A DNA stretch of 39,076 nucleotides, taken from contig JANNFB010000040.1 of assembly GCA_031379365.1 (NCBI GenBank), forward strand, positions 1 through 39,076, written 5' to 3'. Shown piece after piece: positions 32,548 to 39,076 of this stretch (positions within the stretch are counted from its first letter, which is position 1; every line of letters starts with the position of its first letter). The notes beneath the pieces are model-generated. The model searched no databases, was not told the origin of the DNA, and saw only the letters and a program-made list of their open reading frames with translations. The translations under genes were made by a program, and so were the position numbers. This stretch comes from CADEEN01 sp031379365. GTDB lineage: Bacteria; Pseudomonadota; Gammaproteobacteria; Burkholderiales; Burkholderiaceae_C.

Positions 32548-33492
32548 CTACAGGCCCAGGCCTTCGTCACAGCCCAGGTGCAGGTTCATGCACTGCACCG
32601 CCGCCCCGCTGGCGCCCTTGCCGAGGTTGTCTTCGCGGGCGATGAGGATCGCTTGCTGTTCGTCGGCGAACACAAACACGTCGATGCGGTTGGTGTCGTT
32701 GGCGCCCTGCACATCGAAGAAGTTCGGCTCGGTGATGGCCGGGTCGGACAGCGGCATCACGCGGATGAAGCGCTCGCCCGCGTAGTGCGCCTCGAAGGCG
32801 CGCACCAGCGCGGCGGCGTCGGTGCCGGCCCGCAGTTGCGCGAAGTGCAGCGGCACGCTGACCGCCAGTCCCTTGTAGAAGGGGCCGACGATGGGCATGA
32901 ACACGGGCTTCACCGTCAGGCCGGTGTAGGCCATCATTTCCGGCACATGCTTGTGGCCGAGCTTCAGGCCATAGGGGCGCGGCGCGTCGAGCGCCGCATT
33001 GCCTGCGGCGCGGTACTCCTCGATCATCTTCTTGCCGCCGCCGGAGTAGCCGGTGATGGAGGTCGCCGTCACGGGCAGGTCGCGGGCGACGATGCCGGCA
33101 TCGACCAGCGGGCGCAGCAGGGCGATGAAAGCCGTGGAGTGGCAGCCCGGGTTGGCGATGCGCTTGGCCTTGCGCAGCGCCTCGCGCTGGCCTGGCGCGA
33201 GTTCGGGCACGCCGAAGGTCCAGCCTGGGGCGACGCGGTGCGCCGTGCTGGCGTCGATGATGCAGGTGTGCGGATTGGTGGCCAGGGCCACCGCCTCCTT
33301 GGCGGCTGCGTCGGGCAGGCACAGGAAGGCCACGTCGGCGGCATTCAGCAGGCGTGCTCGCTCGGCCGCATCCTTGCGGCGCTCGGCGTCGATCTTCAGC
33401 ACCTCGATGTCGCTGCGCGCGGCCAGATACTCGTGGATGCGCAGGCCGGTGGTGCCTTCCTGGCCGTCGACGAAGACGGTGTGCTTTTTCAT
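32548..33492 (-). CDS. argC: N-acetyl-gamma-glutamyl-phosphate reductase (type 2)
   Basis: This 314-aa enzyme of arginine biosynthesis reduces N-acetylglutamyl phosphate to the semialdehyde with NADPH. MKKHTVFVDGQEGTTGLRI is the dinucleotide-binding start typical of the short form. The catalytic Cys117 sits in ANPGCHSTAFIAL. ITGYSGGGKKMIEEY and MPIVGPFYKGLAVSVPLHFA complete the family pattern. The size fits type-2 ArgC (about 310 aa) rather than the 345-aa type 1. ATG 33492 opens the Rossmann strand. It sits between parA and parB on the strand opposite to them, and is followed by ridA. Confidence 0.96.
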   Translation of the reverse strand: MKKHTVFVDGQEGTTGLRIHEYLAARSDIEVLKIDAERRKDAAERARLLNAADVAFLCLPDAAAKEAVALATNPHTCIIDASTAHRVAPGWTFGVPELAPGQREALRKAKRIANPGCHSTAFIALLRPLVDAGIVARDLPVTATSITGYSGGGKKMIEEYRAAGNAALDAPRPYGLKLGHKHVPEMMAYTGLTVKPVFMPIVGPFYKGLAVSVPLHFAQLRAGTDAAALVRAFEAHYAGERFIRVMPLSDPAITEPNFFDVQGANDTNRIDVFVFADEQQAILIAREDNLGKGASGAAVQCMNLHLGCDEGLGL

Positions 33493-33542
33493 GGCGGCTT
33501 CAAAATGGTGTCGATCGTTGATCGAAGGATAAGGCAAGGGTG

Positions 33543-34091
33543 ATGACGCAGTGCCGTGTTCTGTAGCTGCCGGGCTGGCTCGACTCCGACGCCGCGCATT
33601 GGCAAAGCCGCTGGGAACGGCTGCGCGGCTGGCACCGCGTGACGCAGAGCGACTGGCTCTGGCCCAAGCGCGGCGACTGGATGGCGCGCCTCGAGGAGGT
33701 GCTGCTGGAAAGCGAGGGGCCCGCCGTGCTGGTGGCGCACAGCCTGGGCTGCCACTTGGTGTCAGCCTGGGCGGCGCACTCGCAGCATCTGAGCCGGGTG
33801 AGAGGGGCCCTGCTGGTGGCGCCGCCCGACATCGAGCGCGATGACCTGCCGTCCAACCTGCATGTCTGGCGGCCCATCCTGCGCCAACCCCTGCCCTTCC
33901 CGGCCATCGCCGTGACCAGCGCAGACGATCCCTACAGCAGCGCCGAGGCGAGTGCGCGCCTGGTGCGCGAGTGGGGTGCGCGGCACATCGCGCTGGGCGC
34001 ACGGGGCCACCTCAACGGCGCGTCCGGCCTGGGCGACTGGCCGGCCGGCCAGGCCTGGGTTGGCGAGCTGATGGCGGAGCCAAGGGCATGA
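33543..34091 (+). pseudogene. RBBP9/YdeN-type alpha/beta hydrolase with an early nonsense codon
   Basis: From ATG 33543 the frame reads MTQCRVL, then TAG at 33564-33566, then LPGWLDSDAAHWQSRW and a complete RBBP9-like serine hydrolase. The catalytic Ser is in VAHSLGCHLVS, the Asp region is SADDPYSS and the His is in ARGHLNGASG. The stop lies exactly where homologues have the VLxLPGW strand, so a single base change (TTG, CTG or similar to TAG) is the likely cause. The rest of the frame is intact to 34091. Initiation downstream, for example at GTG 33639, would lose the first strand and the oxyanion-hole segment. The last codons overlap the next gene (ATGA). It could be a recent pseudogene, a sequencing error, or a readthrough case. 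Confidence 0.75.
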
Positions 34092-34630
34092 CATCCCCAT
34101 GGACCCTGGCGCTCTGGGCGCTCGTCGCCATGGCCGTGCTCCTGCTCCTGCGCACCGCGGCGCGGCGGCCGCGGCGCTTCCGCGTCACGCGCACCGCAGT
34201 GATCAAGGCGCCGGCGGCGCGTGTCTTCGCCTTGATCAACGACTTGAAGACCTTCAACACCTGGAGCCGCTACCTGCGCGGGGGCGCCACCGCGCAGGGC
34301 CATTACAGCGGGCCGGCGAGTGGCCTCGGCGCAGCCTACGTGTGGCAGAGCCGCAAGGCCGGCAGCGGCAGCCTCACCATCACTCGCAGCGAGGCGCCGG
34401 TCGGGCTGGCGATGACGCTGATGTTCACCCAACCCGCCGCGGCGCAGCAGGGCGCCGAGTTCACGCTGTGGGCCGAGGGCGAGCACCTGACCATCGTCAG
34501 CTGGGTCGTGCACGGCCCCGCGCCTTTCCGAATGCGCTGGCGGGGCCTGTTTGTTGACACGGACCGCCCCATCGGCCAGGGGCTCGAGGCCGATCTGGCC
34601 AACCTGAAGGCCCTGGCGCAGGGCCGCTGA
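34088..34630 (+). CDS. Membrane-tethered SRPBCC (START-like) protein
   Basis: This 180-aa protein has an N-terminal membrane helix (SPWTLALWALVAMAVLLLLR) followed by an SRPBCC/polyketide-cyclase-type domain (residues about 30-180): TAVIKAPAARVFALINDLKTFNTW, YVWQSRKAGSGSLTITRSE, and the closing LEADLANLKALAQ. The family forms a lipid or ligand-binding cavity. ATG 34088 overlaps the hydrolase stop (ATGA), implying coupling to that frame. The ligand is unknown. parB follows 45 nt later. Confidence 0.87.
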   Translation: MTSPWTLALWALVAMAVLLLLRTAARRPRRFRVTRTAVIKAPAARVFALINDLKTFNTWSRYLRGGATAQGHYSGPASGLGAAYVWQSRKAGSGSLTITRSEAPVGLAMTLMFTQPAAAQQGAEFTLWAEGEHLTIVSWVVHGPAPFRMRWRGLFVDTDRPIGQGLEADLANLKALAQGR

Positions 34631-34675
34631 TACGCAGCGGCCCGGCACCGCGGCGATCACCGACAATCCCGCTCC

Positions 34676-35581
34676 ATGGTCACCAAGAAACCCAAAGGGC
34701 TGGGGATGGGCCTCGAGGCCCTGCTCGGGCCCAAGGTCAGCGAAGCGCCCGCCGCCGCCCGCGACGACGGCACGCCCAGCACCCTCAAGCTGGCCCAGTT
34801 GCAGCCCGGCAAGTACCAGCCGCGCACACGCATGGACGAGGGCTCGCTCTACGAGCTGGCCGAGAGCATCAAGAGCCAGGGCATCATGCAGCCGGTGCTG
34901 GTGCGGCCGGTGGGCCCGAACCGCTACGAAATCATCGCCGGCGAGCGCCGTGTGCGCGCCGCCAACCTGGCCGGGCTGACGGAAGTGCCGGTGCTGGTGC
35001 GCCAGGTGGCCGACGAAGCCGCCGCCGTGATGGCGCTGATCGAGAACATCCAGCGCGAAGACCTCAACCCGCTCGAAGAAGCCCAAGGCCTCAAGCGCCT
35101 GGTCGACGAGTTCGCCCTCACCCACGAACAGGCGGCGCAGGCCGTCGGCCGCTCGCGCAGCGCGGCCAGCAACCTGTTGCGCCTGTTGAACCTGACGGCA
35201 CCGGTGCAGCAGATGCTGATCGCCGGCGACATCGAGATGGGCCATGCGCGCGCCCTGCTCGGGCTGGAGGCCGCGCAGCAAATCTTGTGCGCCAACGAGG
35301 TGGCATCCAAGAAACTCTCGGTGCGCGAGACCGAGAAGCTCGTCGCCCGCCAGGCCGGCAATGGCGCTGGCCGACAGTCGCCGCTGATGCGCATCAAGCA
35401 GGTCAAGTCGCGCGACATCGTGCGCCTGGAAGAGGCCCTGGCCGATCGCCTGACGGCCTCGGTCGAGATCCGCGTGCTGCGCAAGACCCAGCGCGGCGAA
35501 CAGGGCGAGATCGCGATCTCGTTCGGCTCCCTGGATGAGCTGAACGGCCTGCTCGACAAGCTGGGCGTGACGGAGCGCTGA
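34676..35581 (+). CDS. parB: Chromosome-partitioning protein ParB
   Basis: This is a 301-aa ParB/Spo0J. It starts with the basic KKPKGLGMGLEALLG tail that interacts with ParA. The N-terminal CTPase/nuclease-like fold contains GKYQPRTRMDE, LAESIKSQGIMQPVLVR, IIAGERRVRAANLAG (a variant of the usual GERRFRAA) and ALIENIQREDLNPLEEAQ. The helix-turn-helix, LTHEQAAQAVGRSRSAASNLLR, and the C-terminal dimer domain follow. It loads on parS and slides. It is 4.2 kb from parA. The stop is only 1 nt from the convergent gene's stop, so no separate terminator fits. Confidence 0.96.
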   Translation: MVTKKPKGLGMGLEALLGPKVSEAPAAARDDGTPSTLKLAQLQPGKYQPRTRMDEGSLYELAESIKSQGIMQPVLVRPVGPNRYEIIAGERRVRAANLAGLTEVPVLVRQVADEAAAVMALIENIQREDLNPLEEAQGLKRLVDEFALTHEQAAQAVGRSRSAASNLLRLLNLTAPVQQMLIAGDIEMGHARALLGLEAAQQILCANEVASKKLSVRETEKLVARQAGNGAGRQSPLMRIKQVKSRDIVRLEEALADRLTASVEIRVLRKTQRGEQGEIAISFGSLDELNGLLDKLGVTER

Positions 35582-35582
35582 G

Positions 35583-36803
35583 TCAGGCGCCGAACGGCTC
35601 CACCGTCATCCCAGCCGCCCGCAGTCGCGCGGCCAGCACCGCCCCGAGGGCAACTGCCGGCGTCAGCACCCCGCCCAGGCGCGCCCCGCCCGGCAGGCGC
35701 CGGGCATCGAGCGCCAGGGCCAGTGCCGACTCGCAGACGAAGACCGTGGTGGCCCGGTTGCCGGGGTCACCGCGACCGGCGATGCGCCCAAGCTGAAGCG
35801 TGCCGCGGCTGCCGACGCCGATCAACTCGCAGCGAAACGAGCCGCGGTCCATGGCGCGCTCGCTCGGCCCCTCGCCCGGTGCGGGCAGGTAGCGCGCGGC
35901 GAGGCGGCGCAGCGGCGCGATGCCGAGCGCTGTGCGCCCAGCGGCCATGCCCACGGCCACCGCGGTGGCGCTCAGCGCGCCTTGGGCACCGCGACCGATG
36001 CGGGCGTACTCCTGGTAGTGGAAGGCGGGTGCATACAGGCCGCTGCCGGCCAGCAACGCGGCGCTGCGGCGCACCACGCGGGTGTTGATGGGGCCCATCA
36101 CGAAGGGGGCCAGCCAGGCGTCGAAGTCCGCGTCGCGCAGGGCGCCGGCCGGGTCGCGGTGGCGGGTCGCATCGGCGGGGGCCGTGCCCACAGGGTTGAG
36201 CAGGAAGAGATCGTCGACCTGGCCCTGCACGCCTTCTTCGAGCGCATGCAGCATCGACGCCGCCGTGCCGCCATTGAGCCCGCCCTGGATCGAGAAGCAG
36301 GCCTTCACGCTCACACAGGCTTCGTCGTGTTGCCCGCGCAGGGCGCGGGCCACCAACCAGGCGCCCAGGTCCGAGGGCACTGAATCGAAGCCGCACCCCG
36401 GCACGATGCGCGTGCCGCTGGCGGCCGCGGTGGCGTGGTGGCGGTCGATCATCTGGCGCACCCACGGTGTCTCGCCGGTGATGTCGACATAGTGGGTGCC
36501 GTGGCGCACGCAGGCCGCCACCAGCTCGCTGCCGAAGCGCGCGAAAGGCCCGGCCGTGCTGAGCACGACGCGCGCCTGCGCTGCCAGAGCGCCCAGCGCC
36601 GCCGCATCGCCGGCGTCGGCCACCACCATACCGGGCGAGGCCTCGGCCAGCTCGCTGCGCAGGGCTTCGAGCTTGACCGCCGAGCGCCCGGCCACCGCCC
36701 AGCGCAGCCCAGGCGCATGGACCGCGAAGTAACGCGCCGTCTGGCGGCCGACGAAGCCGCTGGCACCGTAGAGGATGACGTCGAAGGGGCGGGTGCGCGG
36801 CAC
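35583..36803 (-). CDS. Saccharopine-dehydrogenase-like / trans-acting enoyl reductase paralogue
   Basis: This 406-aa protein has the motif order of the protein at 8130-9308: FDVILYGASGFVGRQTARYF (GxSGFVG loop), AVAGRSAVKLEAL, LSTAGPFARFGSELVAAC, GTHYVDITGETPWVRQMID, and GCGFDSVPSDLGAWL. A central GGLNGGTAASMLHALEEG segment is also shared in outline. NAD(P)-dependent reduction of a lipid-like substrate is likely; the exact substrate is unknown. It starts at GTG 36803 with GGAG 6 nt upstream. It is convergent with parB, ending 1 nt apart. Confidence 0.88.
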   Translation of the reverse strand: MPRTRPFDVILYGASGFVGRQTARYFAVHAPGLRWAVAGRSAVKLEALRSELAEASPGMVVADAGDAAALGALAAQARVVLSTAGPFARFGSELVAACVRHGTHYVDITGETPWVRQMIDRHHATAAASGTRIVPGCGFDSVPSDLGAWLVARALRGQHDEACVSVKACFSIQGGLNGGTAASMLHALEEGVQGQVDDLFLLNPVGTAPADATRHRDPAGALRDADFDAWLAPFVMGPINTRVVRRSAALLAGSGLYAPAFHYQEYARIGRGAQGALSATAVAVGMAAGRTALGIAPLRRLAARYLPAPGEGPSERAMDRGSFRCELIGVGSRGTLQLGRIAGRGDPGNRATTVFVCESALALALDARRLPGGARLGGVLTPAVALGAVLAARLRAAGMTVEPFGA

Positions 36804-36939
36804 GGCAGTCTCCGGGGACAGGGTGGCGCGATTGTCGCGGCGACGCTGGAAAGTGTTGCCCGCACCTGCGAATGGGGGTGCCCCGACCCCGGAACAGGGG
36901 CGTGGCGAAAGGCGCCGCTCTGCCTAGACTGGCGCGGCC

Positions 36940-37356
36940 ATGCACCCAGACACAGCCCCCACCCGTCGCCGCCGCAGCGCACTGCGCCATCTCGTCGTCA
37001 TGGCGCCGCTGGTGCTGGCCCTGTCGAGTGCCACTGCCAGCGTCAACATCGGCCCGGATGAGGAGACCGGTGAGCTGATGGGCGACCTGATGTTTCATGC
37101 CGACCTGATGAGCACCCTCGACACCCTGTGCCCCCGCCGCGTTGGCAACAACTGGCGCGCCGTGGTCAGCGACCTGCCGGCTTTTGCCCGCACGCGCGAG
37201 CTGCAAGACATCTCGCGCCGCCTGAGTGCCGACGCGGCCCGCTCCATGGTCAGGGCCAGTGGCGGCTGCAAGACGCGCGACTACGCCCAGGTCTACGCCG
37301 AAACCCGGCGCGACTACGAGACCCTGCTCGAGCGCTGGGCACGCTACAGCATCTAG
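36940..37356 (+). CDS. Small exported protein of unknown function
   Basis: This 138-aa protein has an Arg-rich start (TRRRRSALRHL) and a hydrophobic segment (VVMAPLVLALSSATAS) that looks like a signal peptide, so it is probably periplasmic. The mature part is mainly alpha-helical and polar, with two cysteines (DTLCPRR and GGCKTRD) that could form a disulphide. I do not recognise a family. Start ATG 36940. It converges on the FGE-like gene, with a hairpin between them. Confidence 0.72.
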   Translation: MHPDTAPTRRRRSALRHLVVMAPLVLALSSATASVNIGPDEETGELMGDLMFHADLMSTLDTLCPRRVGNNWRAVVSDLPAFARTRELQDISRRLSADAARSMVRASGGCKTRDYAQVYAETRRDYETLLERWARYSI

Positions 37357-37385
37357 CGGCCGCGGCCGTCCGCGCAGGCGGCCGC
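37356..37385. terminator. Bidirectional stem-loop between convergent genes
   Basis: GCGGCCGC (37356-37363) and GCGGCCGC (37378-37385) pair across a 14-nt loop. The stem sits exactly between the stop codons of the two convergent genes, the usual place of a shared terminator. No T-tract is seen. Confidence 0.5.
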
Positions 37386-37386
37386 C

Positions 37387-38190
37387 TCACGGGCGCCTGG
37401 CGCAGCGAAAGCCGATGTACACCACGGCCGTGTCGGGCGGCTTGCTCTGCAGATGGTCGGCGCGCATCTGCGACGCGCCGTACCACCAGGAGCCGCCACG
37501 CGTGCGCCGTTCGGCCAAGACAACGCCGCCGGCAGGCTCGTCCACCCATTCCCAGGCATTGGCACCCATCTCGTGCAAGCCGTTCACGCCCGCCGGCGTG
37601 CTGCCGGCAAGTGCGTGCCCGTGGCCGCGCAAGAGCGTCGCGCCGTGCCGGAGCGCGCGCAACTCAGCGGCGGCGCCACAGTCCCCCAGGCACTGCGCGC
37701 CTGCCGGCGAGTCTCCGGTTGGGTAGGGGTAGGTCTTGCCGCGCTCGAAGGGTGAAGGGGGCGCGGGCCGCTGCTCCGTGTAAGCCGCAGACAACCACTG
37801 CGCATCGGAAGGCAAACGCCCACCCGCCCAGCGGCAGAAAGACTGGGCCTCGTCGAAGGTGACGTGCACCGCGGGTTCGTTGTCGGCCGCTGACTTCCCG
37901 CTGCCGAACGGCGTGCGCCAGGTCCAGCCCGGCTTTCGCACCCAACCGGCCTCGAACACCGCACCGCCGCCGGCCTGCTCGGCCTGCGTCAAGGTTTGCG
38001 TGGCCAGCACAAAGCGCTTGAACTGGCCAACCGTGGTTTCCGTGCGCGCGATGCTGAAGCCCGGCAGGGCCTGCCATTCGACGGCGGCGGGGTTGGTGTG
38101 CGCCACGGCCGGGGCGACCGCGTGGGTGGACCCAGCGACCCACGAGAGCAAAGCCAGCAGGGGCGGGAGGGCGGCGCGCATGCGCCTCAT
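37387..38190 (-). CDS. FGE/SUMF1-like domain protein, exported, lacking the catalytic cysteines
   Basis: This 267-aa protein has a signal peptide (about residues 1-25, ending STHAVA) and one formylglycine-generating-enzyme-type domain. FSIARTETTVGQFKRFV, HVTFDEAQSFCRWAGGRLPSDAQW, VNGLHEMGANAWEWVDE and GGSWWYG...YIGFRCARR are the standard landmarks. True FGEs carry a Cys just after GGSW and another nearby; here the site reads GGSWWYGASQ, so formylglycine formation is unlikely. Non-catalytic members serve in carbohydrate or protein binding or other oxidations. The start could be ATG 38190 or ATG 38181, both giving a signal peptide. The gene after it in transcription order is convergent. Confidence 0.85.
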   Translation of the reverse strand: MRRMRAALPPLLALLSWVAGSTHAVAPAVAHTNPAAVEWQALPGFSIARTETTVGQFKRFVLATQTLTQAEQAGGGAVFEAGWVRKPGWTWRTPFGSGKSAADNEPAVHVTFDEAQSFCRWAGGRLPSDAQWLSAAYTEQRPAPPSPFERGKTYPYPTGDSPAGAQCLGDCGAAAELRALRHGATLLRGHGHALAGSTPAGVNGLHEMGANAWEWVDEPAGGVVLAERRTRGGSWWYGASQMRADHLQSKPPDTAVVYIGFRCARRP

Positions 38191-38916
38191 TGTCCGCAAG
38201 CGCTCAAGCCCTTGCGGCCGACCCTTGTTTCGAGCGACGGCGGCACACCCGCTTGCCAACGGCTGAGCGGAGGCTGGGACGGTTCAGCACCGTCCGCGGG
38301 GTGTCGGCTTTATGGGGGCATGCCGATGGGCTGGTCACGACCCTGTGCCGACTTGGCGGCTGCGGATTTGCCTTTCACAAAGCGGCCTTTGAATGAGCCG
38401 CTTTATGAACTCCAGCGGCGACATCACCAGGTGGGTGGTGCCGTCGCGCCAGGGGGTCTTGAGCTTGAGCACGACTTGCCCGCGAAGTGCGCGTGGCGGC
38501 CTGCCAAGTGATTCAGCGCAACGGCGCCACCCGCCATGCCATCGGCTTGGTCACGGCCAGCCTGCTGCAGTGCCTGGTTCGCGGCGACGCCGCACGCAAT
38601 CGGCCTCGCGCGTGCAGAGCGGGCCGAAGTGGCGGCGCCGGGCCTGCAGGGTGTGGCGCTCTCGCTGCCCACGCCGGTGCCGCAAATGGACGGGGCAGAG
38701 CGCGAAGCACTGCAACACTCGGCCCAGGTGCTGTGGCACGCGGCAGCGTCCACCGCCAGTGCGTGAAGCGCCGCTGCGGCGCCCGTACACGTCGAGCGGC
38801 CGGCTCACGCGAGGCCCTCGGCCTCGGACTGCTTGAGCAAGAGTCTTGTCGAAGGCGGCGAACGGCGCCGATGGTCGCCGCACCGCGGGGCGTACCGCGA
38901 CGGCGCGTGCTGATCG
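38191..38916. other. Decayed region without an intact gene
   Basis: This holds an IS91-type transposase fragment (38389-38478, minus strand). On the plus strand, near 38640-38766, a short frame reads GLQGVALSLPTPVP then DGAEREALQHSAQVLWHAA, which faintly recalls the C-terminus of lactate/malate dehydrogenases; this is too weak to call. Nothing else recognisable lies here. Confidence 0.5.
38389..38478 (-). pseudogene. IS91-type transposase internal fragment
   Basis: The minus strand encodes QVVLKLKTPWRDGTTHLVM then SPLEFIKRLIQ. This is the strongly conserved segment of Y1/IS91-like transposases just before the C-terminal part (the usual wording is close to LKTPWRDGTTHLVMSPLEF). The frame is not preserved on either side. 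The segment preceding that represented at 6761-7017 is therefore found here, on the other strand and 31 kb away; the two are separate remnants. Confidence 0.75.
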
Positions 38917-39076
38917 CTATTTCGTCGCTGCGTCAGCCAGACCCGACAGCGCCTTCTTCAGGTTCTCAACGACCGGGCAACTCGCCGCGCCGTGACGCTG
39001 CGCGAGCCAGGCCGGGTCGTTGTAGCCGAGCCAGGACTGGCCCTGCGCGTCTTCCCACACCAGCGCCTTGAGCGGC
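38917..39076 (-). CDS. DUF302 domain protein, C-terminal part (runs off the window)
   Basis: The last 52 residues are visible, reading PLKALVWEDAQGQSWLGYND, PAWLAQRHG and SCPVVENLKKALSGLADAA to a TAG stop. LKALVWEDxxGxxWLxYNDP is the signature of the DUF302 family, small proteins often exported and of unknown function. The start lies beyond the right edge. Confidence 0.85.
   Translation of the reverse strand, partial: PLKALVWEDAQGQSWLGYNDPAWLAQRHGAASCPVVENLKKALSGLADAATK

Noticed and set aside
29727..35581. parS partition site
   Set aside because: I looked for the TGTTTCACGTGAAACA pattern and its near variants and saw none. The site may be outside the window.
38536..38766. Lactate/malate dehydrogenase C-terminal remnant on the plus strand
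   Set aside because: Only a short stretch (VALSLPTPVP then DGAEREALQHSAQVL) is suggestive. This is too short and loose to name with confidence.
1..39076. CRISPR array or tRNA/rRNA gene
   Set aside because: No regularly spaced direct repeats were seen, and no cloverleaf with a GTTCGA-type T-loop in a suitable context. I could not run a structural search.

Overview
The window is high-GC DNA with the gene content of a betaproteobacterium of the order Burkholderiales, probably from the Rubrivivax/Leptothrix/Ideonella neighbourhood. That placement is an inference from protein resemblance and base composition; no rRNA or tRNA gene is visible to fix it. Genes are densely packed on both strands, with frequent GTG or TTG starts. 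Most of it reads as chromosomal DNA: parA and parB, argC, ridA, a ProQ/FinO-type RNA chaperone and an FKBP isomerase are all present. It also carries many gene relics and repeat-filled gaps.

Layout. 1-7.2 kb: an intact error-prone DNA polymerase gene (dnaE2), a membrane-anchored Ser/Thr pseudokinase on the opposite strand with a small candidate gene ahead of it, then a decayed second dnaE2 joined to a broken IS91-type transposase tail. 7.2-9.7 kb: nitroreductase, a saccharopine-dehydrogenase-like/trans-acting enoyl reductase, and a VF530 (DUF2132) protein. 9.7-15.2 kb: a repeat-bearing gap, a zinc-ribbon/receiver protein, a surface or membrane protein with a bactofilin-like repeat domain, an FKBP isomerase, a divergent BLUF photoreceptor and a chemoreceptor. 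15.2-24 kb: a SulP-STAS-cNMP transporter and an ABC exporter, a truncated Asp/Glu racemase, a degenerate HD-GYP protein, a secreted glutathione peroxidase, a c-heme HAMP sensor and a SOUL heme-binding protein. 24-29 kb: repeat-rich gap, an allA-puuE deletion chimera, a lipoprotein, a GGDEF-EAL protein and a ProQ/FinO-domain protein. 29-36.8 kb: LysE exporter-parA-GNAT, a 0.7 kb inverted-repeat gap, argC-ridA, an alpha/beta hydrolase with a premature stop, an SRPBCC protein, parB and a second enoyl-reductase-like paralogue. 36.9-39 kb: a small secreted protein, an FGE-like protein lacking the catalytic cysteines, a decayed region with another IS91-type fragment, and the end of a DUF302 gene.

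How the genes work together. parA and parB form the chromosome-segregation pair but lie 4.2 kb apart. Several genes could join signal input to output (BLUF, MCP, GGDEF-EAL, degenerate HD-GYP, zinc-ribbon/REC, c-heme HAMP protein), but the sequence does not show them to be one pathway.

I did not find a clear-cut new multi-gene system. The strongest unusual signals are these: a palindromic repeat inside the dnaE2 coding frame; a mosaic dnaE2 pseudogene whose two halves differ 8 percent and 2.4 percent from the intact gene; the allA-puuE chimera; the pseudokinase with its adjacent small reading frame; the 110-bp hairpin repeat family; and an early nonsense codon in an otherwise intact hydrolase.
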